Below are positions 10,313-18,546 of a stretch of 64,000 bases of DNA, piece by piece. The position numbers and the translations under genes were made by a program. Source of the stretch: Terriglobia bacterium (GTDB lineage Bacteria; Acidobacteriota; Terriglobia; Terriglobales; Acidobacteriaceae). Each line of letters starts with the position of its first letter. Position 1 is the first letter of the stretch. The stretch is taken from the NCBI GenBank assembly GCA_020073165.1, contig JAIQFP010000018.1, forward strand, positions 1 to 64,000, read 5' to 3'. Below the pieces are notes generated by a model that was not told the DNA's origin, made no database searches, and saw nothing but the letters and a program-made list of their open reading frames with translations.

Positions 10313-10951
10313 TTTTGCACCTCGGTCTGTGCGAGGTACCGACTTTTCCGCTCGCCCCAGACATCCCGCCCGGAACGAACGATCGTCCAGCCGGTGCAGA
10401 CGCTTCGCCATCGCCGGCGTGAGCAGAGGGTAGTGGCGGATGTCGAACAGATACTCGGCCACAAACCACAGCGGCTTGTCGGTGGTCATCCACTCCAGGG
10501 CGTCGAAGCGCGCCAGGTTGACGGGGCCCGAGAAGCGGCGCAACGAACGCTCCCGCCGCAGGTTGAAATACACGTCAAAATAACTCAGGGCCAGCTCCCG
10601 CAGAGAACGGTAAACCGGCTCACGGTAGCGGCACCCGGTGTAGTTCGATTTGGCCACCGCGCCCCAGTGATCGTTTCTGCGGTAGATGGCCACTACGTGG
10701 TCCGTATCTTTGTCCGCTTCCAGATCGAACACCAGCGGCTGGTATCCATTCGCCCGCAGCGCCACCGCCGCCAGCATGGCGCCTTCGAAACAGTGCGCCG
10801 TGTTCTCCCGCAGCACATGCCGTGGCGACCAAGCAGTATCCGCCAGGTGATATGGCATGTCGTCGAGGAAACGCTGGATGCCGTGCGGGTCTTTCAGGCT
10901 GCGCAGCTTGCGCAGTTCGGCCGGAGAAAAGCCGCTAATGCCGTTTCGCAT
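10310..10951 (-). CDS. Transglutaminase-like cysteine protein
   Basis: This 213-residue protein has no signal peptide. Residues 48-105 resemble the transglutaminase-like/papain-like core: an invariant-looking Cys54 in ENTAHCFEGAMLAAVALRANGY, His85 in DTDHVVAIY, and Asn103 after GAVAKSN, spaced as in a Cys-His-Asn/Asp triad. Such domains act as peptidases, amidases or cross-linkers; the substrate cannot be predicted. The rest is basic and aromatic-rich. It is convergent with the receiver gene and codirectional with gph. Confidence 0.55.
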   Translation of the reverse strand: MRNGISGFSPAELRKLRSLKDPHGIQRFLDDMPYHLADTAWSPRHVLRENTAHCFEGAMLAAVALRANGYQPLVFDLEADKDTDHVVAIYRRNDHWGAVAKSNYTGCRYREPVYRSLRELALSYFDVYFNLRRERSLRRFSGPVNLARFDALEWMTTDKPLWFVAEYLFDIRHYPLLTPAMAKRLHRLDDRSFRAGCLGRAEKSVPRTDRGAK

Positions 10952-10974
10952 GATTGAGTGCAGTGTACCGGAAG

Positions 10975-11012
10975 TTCGCTGGTCGCCAGTAGCTGGTGAC
11001 TAGTGGCTAGGG
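10975..11012. repeat. Single word-arm (CTGGTGACTAG-like)
   Basis: The short spacer between gph and the transglutaminase-like gene is made of CTGGTCGCCAGTAGCTGGTGACTAGTGGC-type words, all variants of CTGGTGA or CTAGTGG. No inner hairpin is visible. Confidence 0.45.
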
Positions 11013-11016
11013 AGTT

Positions 11017-11703
11017 TCATCCCAGCAATGTGGCCAGTTCCGGCGGCGTATCCACCACGACGTCAGGCGGGGCCTCGCACAAAGTGTGTGGAGCAAAGCC
11101 GTAGGTGACGCCGCAGGTCCAGAGTCCCGCATTGCGTCCGGTGAGCACATCGTTTGAGGAGTCTCCCACCATCAGCGTTTCCTCCGGACGCATCTTGGTC
11201 TGGTGCAGAATGGTCTGGGCGCCCAGCGGGTCGGGCTTCTTGGTGGCAAAGCTGTTGCCGCCGTACACCGAGACAAAGAACTCGCCGAGGCCGAGGGCTT
11301 CGATAATCGCGCGCGAAGGGTGCACCGGCTTGTTGGAGAGCACTGCCATCAGGCGGCGCGTGCCGTTGGCGTTCTGGATGGCAGCCAGTGCGGGCTTGAT
11401 GCCGTCGTAAACAACCGTGTGGTCGAGCTTATGCTCGCGATAGTAGGCAAGAAAATAGTCCAGGCCACGTTTGAGGAAGTGTTCGTCCTTGGGATCGCCC
11501 AGCGCCCGCCGCACCAGCATGGGAGCGCCGTCCCCCACGTACGACGCCACGATTTCCTCAGGCAGTTCAGGACGGCTGAAATGCCGCAGCATAGCATTGA
11601 TCGAGTGCACCAGGTCCAGTCGCGAGTCAATCAGGGTACCGTCCAGATCGAAGATCAGCAGCCTGATGGTGTGAGGATCGAACTGGTGGTTGAACTTGAT
11701 CAT
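11017..11703 (-). CDS. gph: Phosphoglycolate phosphatase-like HAD hydrolase
   Basis: HAD-superfamily phosphatase, 228 residues from ATG 11703. Motif I is LLIFDLDGTLIDSR (nucleophile Asp and acid/base Asp), motif II is MAVLSNKP, motif III is the Lys in FATKKPDP, and motif IV is MVGDSSNDV. The small helical cap between motifs I and II fits the phosphoglycolate phosphatase group, which removes 2-phosphoglycolate arising from DNA repair or oxygenation reactions; other small phosphate esters are possible. A longer in-frame start would only add residues encoded by the repeat-rich spacer, so I reject it. Confidence 0.85.
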   Translation of the reverse strand: MIKFNHQFDPHTIRLLIFDLDGTLIDSRLDLVHSINAMLRHFSRPELPEEIVASYVGDGAPMLVRRALGDPKDEHFLKRGLDYFLAYYREHKLDHTVVYDGIKPALAAIQNANGTRRLMAVLSNKPVHPSRAIIEALGLGEFFVSVYGGNSFATKKPDPLGAQTILHQTKMRPEETLMVGDSSNDVLTGRNAGLWTCGVTYGFAPHTLCEAPPDVVVDTPPELATLLG

Positions 11704-11718
11704 GCTGATTTCAAGGAT

Positions 11719-11830
11719 AGCATTCAGCCCTGAGCCCTCAGCCAAACCAGCATCTTCGGCTCACTTTCCTTGAGGACCCTTCAAGGATAGGGTAGGACCG
11801 GTGATGGCTGAATGCTGAGTGCTGAACGCT
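11719..11830. repeat. Nested word-arm hairpin, gph-E1 divergent spacer
   Basis: Outer arms: AGCATTCAGCC (11719-11729) with its exact reverse complement GGCTGAATGCT (11806-11816), each continuing into TGAGTGCTGA-like words. Inner hairpin: TCCTTGA (11767-11773) with TCAAGGA (11781-11787). The decamer TCAAGGATAG also occurs twice (11711-11720 and 11781-11790). The element sits between two divergent genes and overlaps their likely promoters. Confidence 0.75.
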
Positions 11831-11840
11831 GCCTGCCCAG

Positions 11841-11856
11841 TGCTATGATTTACAAT
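11841..11856 (+). promoter_or_regulatory. Candidate extended -10 promoter of the E1 gene
   Basis: TGCTATGAT at 11841-11849 is a good extended -10 (TGn-TATGAT); TACAAT at 11851-11856 is a second candidate. No convincing -35 lies upstream because the region is the repeat arm. The E1 start is at 11895. Confidence 0.45.
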
Positions 11857-11894
11857 GCTTTGGCATCGTTCTACCCCCGGAACCAGGGAAACGG

Positions 11895-14096
11895 ATGGCA
11901 ACCAAGACAGAGCCTGACCTGAGGAAGACGGGCAAGTCCTATGAGGGGCTTTCCCGCGAGCAACTGGTCGAAGCCTACCGCATCATGTACACCTCCCGGC
12001 GGGTGGACGACCGGGAGATCCTGCTCAAGCGGCAGCAGAAAATCTTCTTCCAGATCTCCGGCGCCGGGCATGAGGCGGTGGGCGTGGCCGCGGGCTTTGC
12101 CCTCAAGTCGGCCTACGACTGGTTCTATCCTTATTACCGTGACCGAGCCCTGTGCCTTGCCCTGGGCGCTACCCCTTACGAGATGCTCTTGGAGGCCGTG
12201 GGCGCAGCCGACGATCCGAACTCCGGTGGTCGGCAGATGCCCTCCCACTGGAGCTTTCCCAAGCTCAACGTGGTTACCCAGTCCTCGCCCACGGGGTCGC
12301 AGGTTCTGCAGGCGGTAGGTTGCGCCGAAGCCGGACGCTACTTCGCCGCCCACCCCGAGACTGCTAAGAAAGCCACCGGCGATTATCGCCAGTTTAAAGA
12401 CGTCATGTTCCACGGTGACGAGGTCACTTACGTTTCCCTCGGCGATGGCACTACCAGCGAAGGTGAGTTCTGGGAGGGGATGAACACCGCCTCCAACCGC
12501 AAGCTGCCGGTGGTCTTCGTGATCCAGGACAACGAATACGCCATCTCCGTCCCGGTCGAGGTGCAGACTGCGGGCGGAAACATCTCCCGCCTGGTTGCCG
12601 GTTTCCCCAATTTCCATTTCGAAGAGGTGGATGGCATCGATCCGGTCGCGACCTACGCGGCTTTCATGCGTTCGGTGGCGCACTGCCGCGCGGGCAACGG
12701 CCCCGCTTTCATCCACGCCCATGTCATCCGCCCGTACTCGCACTCCCTCTCCGATGACGAGCGGCTCTATCGCCCTGAGTCCGAACGCCAAGACGAAGTG
12801 GCGCGCGACCCCATCACCCGCATGCAGATGTTCCTCATCCGCGAAGGCATTCTGGATGAAAAGGGGATCAACCAGCTCGAAAAGCAGGTGGAAGACGATC
12901 TGCAAGTGGCCGTAGACCAGGCTCTGGATGCGCCTTTACCCACGCCTGACACGGTGGAGCATTTCGTCTATTCACCGGATCTGGATCCCACGTCCTCCGC
13001 TTTTGCGACCGAGCCAGCTCCGGTCACCGCCCAGGCGGTTGCCAGCGACGGCAAGAAGGCTACGCAGCCCAAGACCATGGCCGACCTGATCAACGCTACC
13101 CTGCGCGATGAGATGCGACGCGACGGGCGCATCGTGATGTTCGGGGAAGATGTGGCGGACTGCAGCCGCGAACAGTATCTCGAGCAGAAGCTGATCAAGG
13201 GCAAAGGCGGCGTGTTCAAGCTGACCTCCGGCCTACAGGCGGAGTTTGGTTCTGACCGGGTGTTCAACTCGCCGCTGGCGGAAGCCAATATCGTGGGCCG
13301 CGCCACTGGCATGGCCACGCGCGGGATGAAGCCAGTGGTCGAGATCCAGTTCTTCGACTACATCTGGCCGGCCATGATGCAACTGCGCAACGAACTGCCA
13401 CTCATCCGCTGGCGCTCAAACAACGGCTTTTCATCGCCCGCGGTGGTGCGCGTGGCCATCGGCGGATATCTCACCGGCGGCGCTATCTATCATTCGCAAT
13501 GCGGCGAGAGCATCTTCACCCACATTCCCGGCTTGCGCGTCGTGTTCGCCTCCAATGCGCTCGATGCCGCCGGCCTGCTGCGTACTTCTATTCGCTGCGA
13601 CGATCCCGTCCTGTTCCTGGAGCACAAGCGCCTCTACCGCGAAACCTTCGGACGCGCCCCCTATCCCGGCCCTGACTACATGATTCCCTTTGGCAAAGCC
13701 AAAGTCGTGCAGGCGGGAATTGACCTGTCGGTGATTACCTACGGAGCGGTGGTGCCCCGCGCCCTGCAAGCCGCGCAGAAGCTGGAACGCGAGCACGGGG
13801 TCAAAGTCGAAGTGATCGATCTGCGCTGCCTCAGCCCCTTTGACTGGGAAGCCATCGCCAATTCCGTACGCAAGACCAACCGCGTAATCGTCGCCTACGA
13901 AGACTCACTGAGCTGGGGCTACGGTGCGGAAATCGCAGCCCGCATCGCAGACGAACTCTTCGAGCATCTGGACGCCCCTGTACGCCGCGTCGCTGCCAAA
14001 GACACCTTCGTGGCCTATCAGCCCATCCTGGAAGATGCCATCCTTCCTCAGGCCGACGACCTCTTCCGTGCGATGAAGCAGCTCAGCGAGTTCTGA
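11895..14096 (+). CDS. 2-oxo acid dehydrogenase E1, alpha and beta subunits fused
   Basis: This 733-residue protein joins both E1 subunits. The alpha half (to about 350) has the thiamine diphosphate motif [10 protein letters not shown] from residue 183 with the closing Asn213 in QDNEYAIS, and the entry segment [15 protein letters not shown]. After a Pro/Ala/Thr linker (about 355-390) the beta half runs from [16 protein letters not shown] with [18 protein letters not shown] and the C-terminal transketolase domain ([17 protein letters not shown]). E1 decarboxylates a 2-oxo acid and transfers the acyl group to lipoyl-E2. The closest pattern is the branched-chain (2-oxoisovalerate) type, but pyruvate cannot be excluded. 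No E2 or E3 gene lies nearby. Confidence 0.88.
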   Translation: MATKTEPDLRKTGKSYEGLSREQLVEAYRIMYTSRRVDDREILLKRQQKIFFQISGAGHEAVGVAAGFALKSAYDWFYPYYRDRALCLALGATPYEMLLEAVGAADDPNSGGRQMPSHWSFPKLNVVTQSSPTGSQVLQAVGCAEAGRYFAAHPETAKKATGDYRQFKDVMFHGDEVTYVSLGDGTTSEGEFWEGMNTASNRKLPVVFVIQDNEYAISVPVEVQTAGGNISRLVAGFPNFHFEEVDGIDPVATYAAFMRSVAHCRAGNGPAFIHAHVIRPYSHSLSDDERLYRPESERQDEVARDPITRMQMFLIREGILDEKGINQLEKQVEDDLQVAVDQALDAPLPTPDTVEHFVYSPDLDPTSSAFATEPAPVTAQAVASDGKKATQPKTMADLINATLRDEMRRDGRIVMFGEDVADCSREQYLEQKLIKGKGGVFKLTSGLQAEFGSDRVFNSPLAEANIVGRATGMATRGMKPVVEIQFFDYIWPAMMQLRNELPLIRWRSNNGFSSPAVVRVAIGGYLTGGAIYHSQCGESIFTHIPGLRVVFASNALDAAGLLRTSIRCDDPVLFLEHKRLYRETFGRAPYPGPDYMIPFGKAKVVQAGIDLSVITYGAVVPRALQAAQKLEREHGVKVEVIDLRCLSPFDWEAIANSVRKTNRVIVAYEDSLSWGYGAEIAARIADELFEHLDAPVRRVAAKDTFVAYQPILEDAILPQADDLFRAMKQLSEF

Positions 14097-14130
14097 AACT
14101 GAGAACTGAGAACCAGGAACTAGGAACTGC
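14097..14130. repeat. Single word-arm (GAACTGA-like) after the E1 gene
   Basis: Immediately after the E1 stop the spacer reads as successive ACTGAGA/ACCAGGA/ACTAGGA words. Similar words in the opposite sense occur at about 52167-52200. Confidence 0.45.
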
Positions 14131-14230
14131 TGCTAATCCAGACATGCGGTTCCTTCGTCACGGCAGGTACTGATTTGCCATCAATCACAGCTGGACGGTC
14201 GCGGGATTACCAGGGCTTGCCTTTCGCCGA

Positions 14231-14659
14231 TCACTTCTTTGGTGCTTTGCTTACGCTTCCACCCCCGCCGCGCCGAATGCTGTCAAGCGCAATTGGGCCG
14301 GCCCCGAAGAAGATCAACGCGAAGGCAATTGCCGCCAGGGCAAGAGGGAACTGGTAGCCCTTGTCCCCCAGCAGGCCGTTATGCCAGTGCACTTTCCAAA
14401 TGGCGACACCCAGGTCAATGCAGATGGCCAAGGCTGAGGCCCGGGCAAACAATCCCGCGAGTACCAGCAGTCCGCCCAGGAATTCCGCCGCCGCGGACAG
14501 ATAGGCCCACCAGCCCGGCAGGCCCAGGCTGGTGACGTATTGCACGTGATGGGCGAGCCCGCCGAATACCTTGGGATACCCGTGGGCGACCATGACCACG
14601 CCCAACACCACGCGCAAGACCAGCAGCGCCAAGGGCTGAAGACGATCGAGGTAGCGCAA
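14231..14659 (-). CDS. DoxX-family membrane protein
   Basis: A TTG at 14659 preceded by GGAGG with a five-base gap is the best start and gives 142 residues, a normal DoxX size; a longer GTG start would add a non-conserved leader. Four membrane helices are evident: LALLVLRVVLGVVMVAHGYP, WWAYLSAAAEFLGGLLVLAG, SALAICIDLGVAIWKVHW and LALAAIAFALIFFGAGPI. The HGYPKVFGG loop is typical of DoxX/YphA proteins, some of which partner with quinone-linked or thiol redox enzymes. Substrate and partner here are unknown. Confidence 0.8.
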   Translation of the reverse strand: MRYLDRLQPLALLVLRVVLGVVMVAHGYPKVFGGLAHHVQYVTSLGLPGWWAYLSAAAEFLGGLLVLAGLFARASALAICIDLGVAIWKVHWHNGLLGDKGYQFPLALAAIAFALIFFGAGPIALDSIRRGGGGSVSKAPKK

Positions 14660-14797
14660 GCGTTCCTCCGGAAGACGACAGCTTACCGCAGGCAAGGGAA
14701 TTGCAGAAGTAAGAAGAGCGGTGCAGTCTGGGGCGGTCACCCTTTTCCGGCGTCATCCTTCGCCCGGCTAAAGCCAGGCTCGGGACGACGCCATCAC

Positions 14798-15988
14798 TCA
14801 CTCCAGCGCGTACTCAATCCTGATTCCCCGCCGTGCCATCTCCTCCAGGAACATATCGGCCGGCACATCGCGCTCCTGTAGGACCGCGCCGCGCTTGGCA
14901 ATCGCGCCCGAGGCCAGCATCTGCACCACGATCGAAGCCGGAAACGCCGTAGTGCGCATCATGGCGCTCATGTCAGTCTTGGGGTCGTAGTGATCCACCA
15001 GGGTGAACGACGCCACGTGCCCCTTCAGCCGTCCACCGAGCAGGCCGCGCACGCCCGGCGCGCGCACCGACTCATGCGCTTCCAGCCGCATGATGCACAC
15101 GTCCGGGCCCTTGCTGGCGAACTTACCCTCAAAAACCTTCGACATCACTGCCCGCGGGGCAATCTCTGCTTTGCCGATCTTCATCTTCTCGCTGGAGAAC
15201 AGTCCCAGTTCCTTCAATTCACACAGCAGGTCGTAGTGCCCGGGATAGCGCAGCGTCTTCTCAAAGCACTCGCCGACCTTGCCTGCAAAGCTTTCGGGCA
15301 GGGTCGAGGTGCCGCCCGAGGTATGAAACGCCACCAGCGGCGAGAAGCCCGCCATGTGGAACTCTTCCGGCTCGGTCAGCGCCTCAATGGTCACCAGCTT
15401 GCCTTTGCGCAGGATGCGTGCCGGCTCAACGTATTCGTTGATTAGCCCTTCCACCGAAAACACCAACTGGTAGTGAAACGGGGGCATGGGCCTCTCCGGC
15501 AGACCGCCGACATAGAGCCTGAGCGCGTCCGCCCGTCCCCCCAGGCGCAGCACCAGCTCTGCGCCCAGGATGGAGGCCATCCCCGGAGAGAGCCCGCAGT
15601 CGGGCGCCAGCGCCACGCCACGTTTTTCCGCCTTCTTCGCCAGCGCCAACTCCTGGCGGACGACGGTATTGTTGCCGCCGAGATCGGCGAAGTGGCAACG
15701 CGCTTCCACCGCCGCCCTGGCTAGGCCGAGATTCAGGAAGTAGGGAACCGCCGAGAGACAGCCGTCATGACCGCGCATCAGACGGCTGGCGGCCTTCTCG
15801 CTGGAAGCATTCAGCGCGACTGCCCGCACCTTCTTTTCGCCGGTGATCTTGTTGACCCGGGCCGCCACTTCTCTTGCCCGCCGCAGGTCGCTGTCCGCCA
15901 GCGTCACCGCTTCAACTGCCTCTTGCCGGGCCATGTCGTACGCGGCGGCTGAGCCCATCATGCCGGAACCGATGACCAGAAGCTTCAT
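14798..15988 (-). CDS. Saccharopine dehydrogenase-family oxidoreductase
   Basis: A 396-residue NAD(P)-dependent enzyme. The Rossmann opening MKLLVIGSGMMGSAAAYDMA is followed by a substrate-domain insertion and family blocks CHFADLGGNNTVV and LAPDCGLSPGMASILG. The group includes lysine 6-dehydrogenase-like and carboxynorspermidine/saccharopine reductases; the exact amine substrate is not predictable from sequence. It is a stand-alone gene; a short non-coding stretch lies upstream. RBS and start look ordinary. Confidence 0.8.
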   Translation of the reverse strand: MKLLVIGSGMMGSAAAYDMARQEAVEAVTLADSDLRRAREVAARVNKITGEKKVRAVALNASSEKAASRLMRGHDGCLSAVPYFLNLGLARAAVEARCHFADLGGNNTVVRQELALAKKAEKRGVALAPDCGLSPGMASILGAELVLRLGGRADALRLYVGGLPERPMPPFHYQLVFSVEGLINEYVEPARILRKGKLVTIEALTEPEEFHMAGFSPLVAFHTSGGTSTLPESFAGKVGECFEKTLRYPGHYDLLCELKELGLFSSEKMKIGKAEIAPRAVMSKVFEGKFASKGPDVCIMRLEAHESVRAPGVRGLLGGRLKGHVASFTLVDHYDPKTDMSAMMRTTAFPASIVVQMLASGAIAKRGAVLQERDVPADMFLEEMARRGIRIEYALE

Positions 15989-16295
15989 GAGTGCACCTGT
16001 AGAGTCACTGATAGTGTCAACTGAACCAGCAAGATTACAGGAGCCGAGAACTTTGAAGAAGTGATGAAGCGCACAGAGCAGGTGGTTACCAGTCCCATGC
16101 CAGAGCGCTGCCCTGCGTCGCGGAACCAGAGCTGCGCCCTACTTACCGAGAGTTTTCTTGAAGAACGCGATGACTTCTCGATTAAAGTCGCGAGACGATA
16201 TAGACAGCAGATCTGGCGCTTTCGTTAGCTGGACTGATCGCCCAACCCGCTCTCGTCTGAATCCGAACGGCCACTTGCAGGATTGCTGGCAGCCT
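15989..16295. other. Gene-free stretch with a decayed minus-strand coding remnant
   Basis: There is no intact gene in this 307-base stretch. Its left part should hold the promoter of the saccharopine dehydrogenase-like gene: TTGACA reads on the minus strand at 16020-16015, but I see no -10 at a proper distance. The right part contains the remnant listed separately. Confidence 0.4.
16139..16294 (-). pseudogene. Possible remnant of an alpha/beta-hydrolase C-terminus
   Basis: On the minus strand a frame ending at TAG 16141-16139 reads SSRDFNREVIAFFKKTLGK, which looks like the last helix of an alpha/beta hydrolase or S9-type peptidase. Upstream the frame stays open but has lost recognisable motifs (no His or Ser box), and no start is available before the TPR gene. 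I interpret it as a decayed fragment. The match is short and could be chance. Confidence 0.3.
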
Positions 16296-17498
16296 CTAGT
16301 CTTTGGCGAGCTTCCGGAGCGCGCGGCGCGCTGTCTTGCCCTCCTCCGTGTCAGGCACAGCCTCGGCGACCCGCTGATAATGTGCGCGGGCTGCGTCCGG
16401 CTGCTGCGAGCGGATTTGCAGGTCTGCCGCCGCTAGTTCTGCGACATAGATGTAACGATCACTTCCTGACGTGGATCCGGCTTCTGTGTATCGTGCCAGC
16501 GCCGGTTCGCTCTGCTGCAGGTGTTCGTAGGCTTGTCCGGCCTGATAGAGAATCTTGGGGAGGGGAACGTCCTGGTACCCGGCTTCGTTGGCCCGGTGCC
16601 TGGTCAGGATGGCGTCGTAGGCCTGGGCAGCCGAACTCCAGTCATTCATCAGGCCGAAAAGCGCCGCGACCTCATACGGCAAGAGATAATTGCGCGGATA
16701 CGAGCGCGCCATCTCCTGATAGAGAGCTAGCGCTTGGGGATATGTCTTCTCGCGCTGATAGAGAACTGCCAGCATCAGCTTGGCGTCCTCGCGCGCGTAG
16801 TTGCCTTCTTCAGTTACCCGTTTGATTTGCAGCAGACCTTCGTCGCGGTCGCCGTGCCGGCCGGTGAGCGCGGCCAGGACTTTGATGTACCACGGCAGGC
16901 TGCCCACGATGTAGTTGTTCATCCCCACGACCAGGTAGCAATCGACATATGCAGAGTCGAGCTTCAGCAGATCTTGATGGTACTTGAAAGCCGCCGTGGC
17001 CTCGTGCAACGCCGGCATGTACTCCTTGCGGAGCGTGAAATGATAGGTGGCGCGTGTGCCGTGAGTCACCCCAGCCCAGTACATCGCGTCTTTGTCCTTG
17101 GGGTCGTTCTTGAGCCGTTGCTCGGCTAGCTCCTGTGCCTTGTCCAAAACCGAGAACAGTTCCTGTTGAAAGGACGGCGTCACCGCCACTTTACTCGGTC
17201 TGAACACGGCTCCGCCCTGGCCATAGACGCTGGACTCCAGCACGCCGCGCCGAAACATCTCCTGGTAGAGGGTGGCGATTGCCAGATAGTTCCACGCGCG
17301 CAAGTCCGCGGGGTGGGCTTCCACCCAGCCGCGTAATTGCTGCTTGGCGGTGTCGTACTCGAAGTTTCGCAGGTGTGTGATGCCGACAGCAACGGGATCG
17401 CTGCCATCACCTTGTCGCAGCGATTCGCGTTGCTGTGCGCATCCTGGGAGTGCATTCATCAGTGCCAGGAGCAGAACCAAAATGGAGCCCAATTTCAT
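16296..17498 (-). CDS. TPR-repeat lipoprotein
   Basis: A 400-residue secreted protein. The N-terminus MKLGSILVLLLALMNALPGC is a signal with a lipobox-like LPGC, so the mature protein is probably a lipoprotein. The rest is tandem tetratricopeptide-like helices: early copies around RNFEYDTAKQQLRGWVEAHP and later ones around KTYPQALALYQEMARSYPRN and ALARYTEAGSTSGSDRY. TPRs are protein-binding scaffolds; no enzymatic motif is visible. It is upstream of, and antisense-neutral to, the cytochrome P460 gene on the same strand with 266 bases between. Confidence 0.75.
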   Translation of the reverse strand: MKLGSILVLLLALMNALPGCAQQRESLRQGDGSDPVAVGITHLRNFEYDTAKQQLRGWVEAHPADLRAWNYLAIATLYQEMFRRGVLESSVYGQGGAVFRPSKVAVTPSFQQELFSVLDKAQELAEQRLKNDPKDKDAMYWAGVTHGTRATYHFTLRKEYMPALHEATAAFKYHQDLLKLDSAYVDCYLVVGMNNYIVGSLPWYIKVLAALTGRHGDRDEGLLQIKRVTEEGNYAREDAKLMLAVLYQREKTYPQALALYQEMARSYPRNYLLPYEVAALFGLMNDWSSAAQAYDAILTRHRANEAGYQDVPLPKILYQAGQAYEHLQQSEPALARYTEAGSTSGSDRYIYVAELAAADLQIRSQQPDAARAHYQRVAEAVPDTEEGKTARRALRKLAKD

Positions 17499-17703
17499 GA
17501 CAACCCCGCCTTCCTCTCTATTCTTCTATGCCTGGAAACGAAATACTATCCCTGTGGGCACGCGGCATCACATGGCCACTCTGGGCGCGCCTCCGCTTTG
17601 GCGCAATGCACAGCGTCTCAACTGATCCTCAAACGGTCTTCAGTGGTAAGTTGCTGATTGTGAGGGAGCTTTCAGAACTCTCGTCCGGAGGTAATCCGGG
17701 AAG

Positions 17704-17725
17704 AGACGGGGCAGGAGCCCCGTCT
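17704..17725. repeat. REP-like stem-loop (AGACGGGGC/GCCCCGTCT)
   Basis: Perfect 9-bp stem, AGACGGGGC at 17704-17712 and GCCCCGTCT at 17717-17725, with an AGGA loop. There is no T-run. It lies in the 266-base spacer between the P460 and TPR genes and resembles in plan the stem-loops at 35023 and 39414. Confidence 0.6.
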
Positions 17726-17764
17726 GTACGGCAACTTCAATCAGGGCGGCCGGGCGGGCGCCGC

Positions 17765-18352
17765 TTACTTGGCCCCGTCCACGTTCTCCCGCTCCGCGTT
17801 GTAGGTGCCGAACTTCTTGGCCACCGGCTTCAGCGTGGGATAGAACTGAACAAAGCTGTGCTCAACCGCGGCGTGCGCCTCGTGACAAGCGAAGCAACCT
17901 TCCTTGGGATGGGCTTTGGCAGACCTCGTGTCTTCGCCGAAGCTGAAGTAGGCCCATTCTTCCGGGAAATGGCTTTTGTCTTTCACCTCCACTCCCATGC
18001 CCATGAAGTCGGTCTGAAAATGTCCGACTTTGTTGATGGAGCCTTTGGTCTGGGAATCACGTTCCTCGACGACGAAGATGCTCTTGTTGGGCCATTTGCC
18101 GGATTTCTGGAACTCCGCGTACGCCCACTGCGGCACAAAGACGTTGGTGAACATTTCGTGCCCGCCGATTTTCGGGCTGTAGCTCATCCCCAAGCCAGCA
18201 GACAGGAAGACCCACTCACGATAATTCTCGGGACGAAGCAGTTGATTGTCGGTGGTGTACTGCGGCAGGGCAGGCGGCGAGGTTGGAGCGGCCGCCAGCA
18301 GCAGTCCGACAGCGACGACCAGCACGATCGAGAACAGCAAAGGGTTCTTCAT
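17765..18352 (-). CDS. Cytochrome P460-family protein
   Basis: A 195-residue periplasmic c-type cytochrome. A hydrophobic N-terminal segment (PLLFSIVLVVAVGLLLAAAP) exports it. The single haem-binding motif CFACH is at residues 153-157, near the C-terminus as in cytochrome P460, with the family core YREWVFLSAGLGMSY near residue 45 and MFTNVFVPQWAYAEFQKSGKW after it. Classical P460 oxidises hydroxylamine or detoxifies nitric-oxide-related species; many soil bacteria carry homologues of untested activity. The start at 18352 is supported by AAGGAG a few bases upstream. Confidence 0.88.
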   Translation of the reverse strand: MKNPLLFSIVLVVAVGLLLAAAPTSPPALPQYTTDNQLLRPENYREWVFLSAGLGMSYSPKIGGHEMFTNVFVPQWAYAEFQKSGKWPNKSIFVVEERDSQTKGSINKVGHFQTDFMGMGVEVKDKSHFPEEWAYFSFGEDTRSAKAHPKEGCFACHEAHAAVEHSFVQFYPTLKPVAKKFGTYNAERENVDGAK

Positions 18353-18426
18353 CTAGCTCTCCTTAACCGGCAAATTTGTCGGTACACTCTCGTCTTGTCC
18401 AGAAGCTACCTGATAATAAAATCTCT

Positions 18427-18507
18427 TGTCATCCTGAGCGGAGCGAAGGACCTGCTTCTTGCCGGCGCCGGGAGAAAGCAGGTCTTTCGCTCCGCTCAAG
18501 ATGACAA
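18427..18507. repeat. Long inverted repeat of the GTCATCCTGAGC type
   Basis: Left arm about 18427-18458 begins TTGTCATCCTGAGCGGAGCG and runs through GAAGGACCTGCTT; right arm about 18473-18507 is its near-exact reverse complement (AAGCAGGTCTTTCGCTCCGC, then TCAAGATGACAA). The loop is GC-rich. I recall this sequence type as a widespread intergenic repeat in several bacterial phyla. It separates P460 from the ADOP permease gene. Confidence 0.75.
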
Positions 18508-18546
18508 TGCTTGCTCCGATTATCTTCCGGTCAACTGAAGCTCTTC

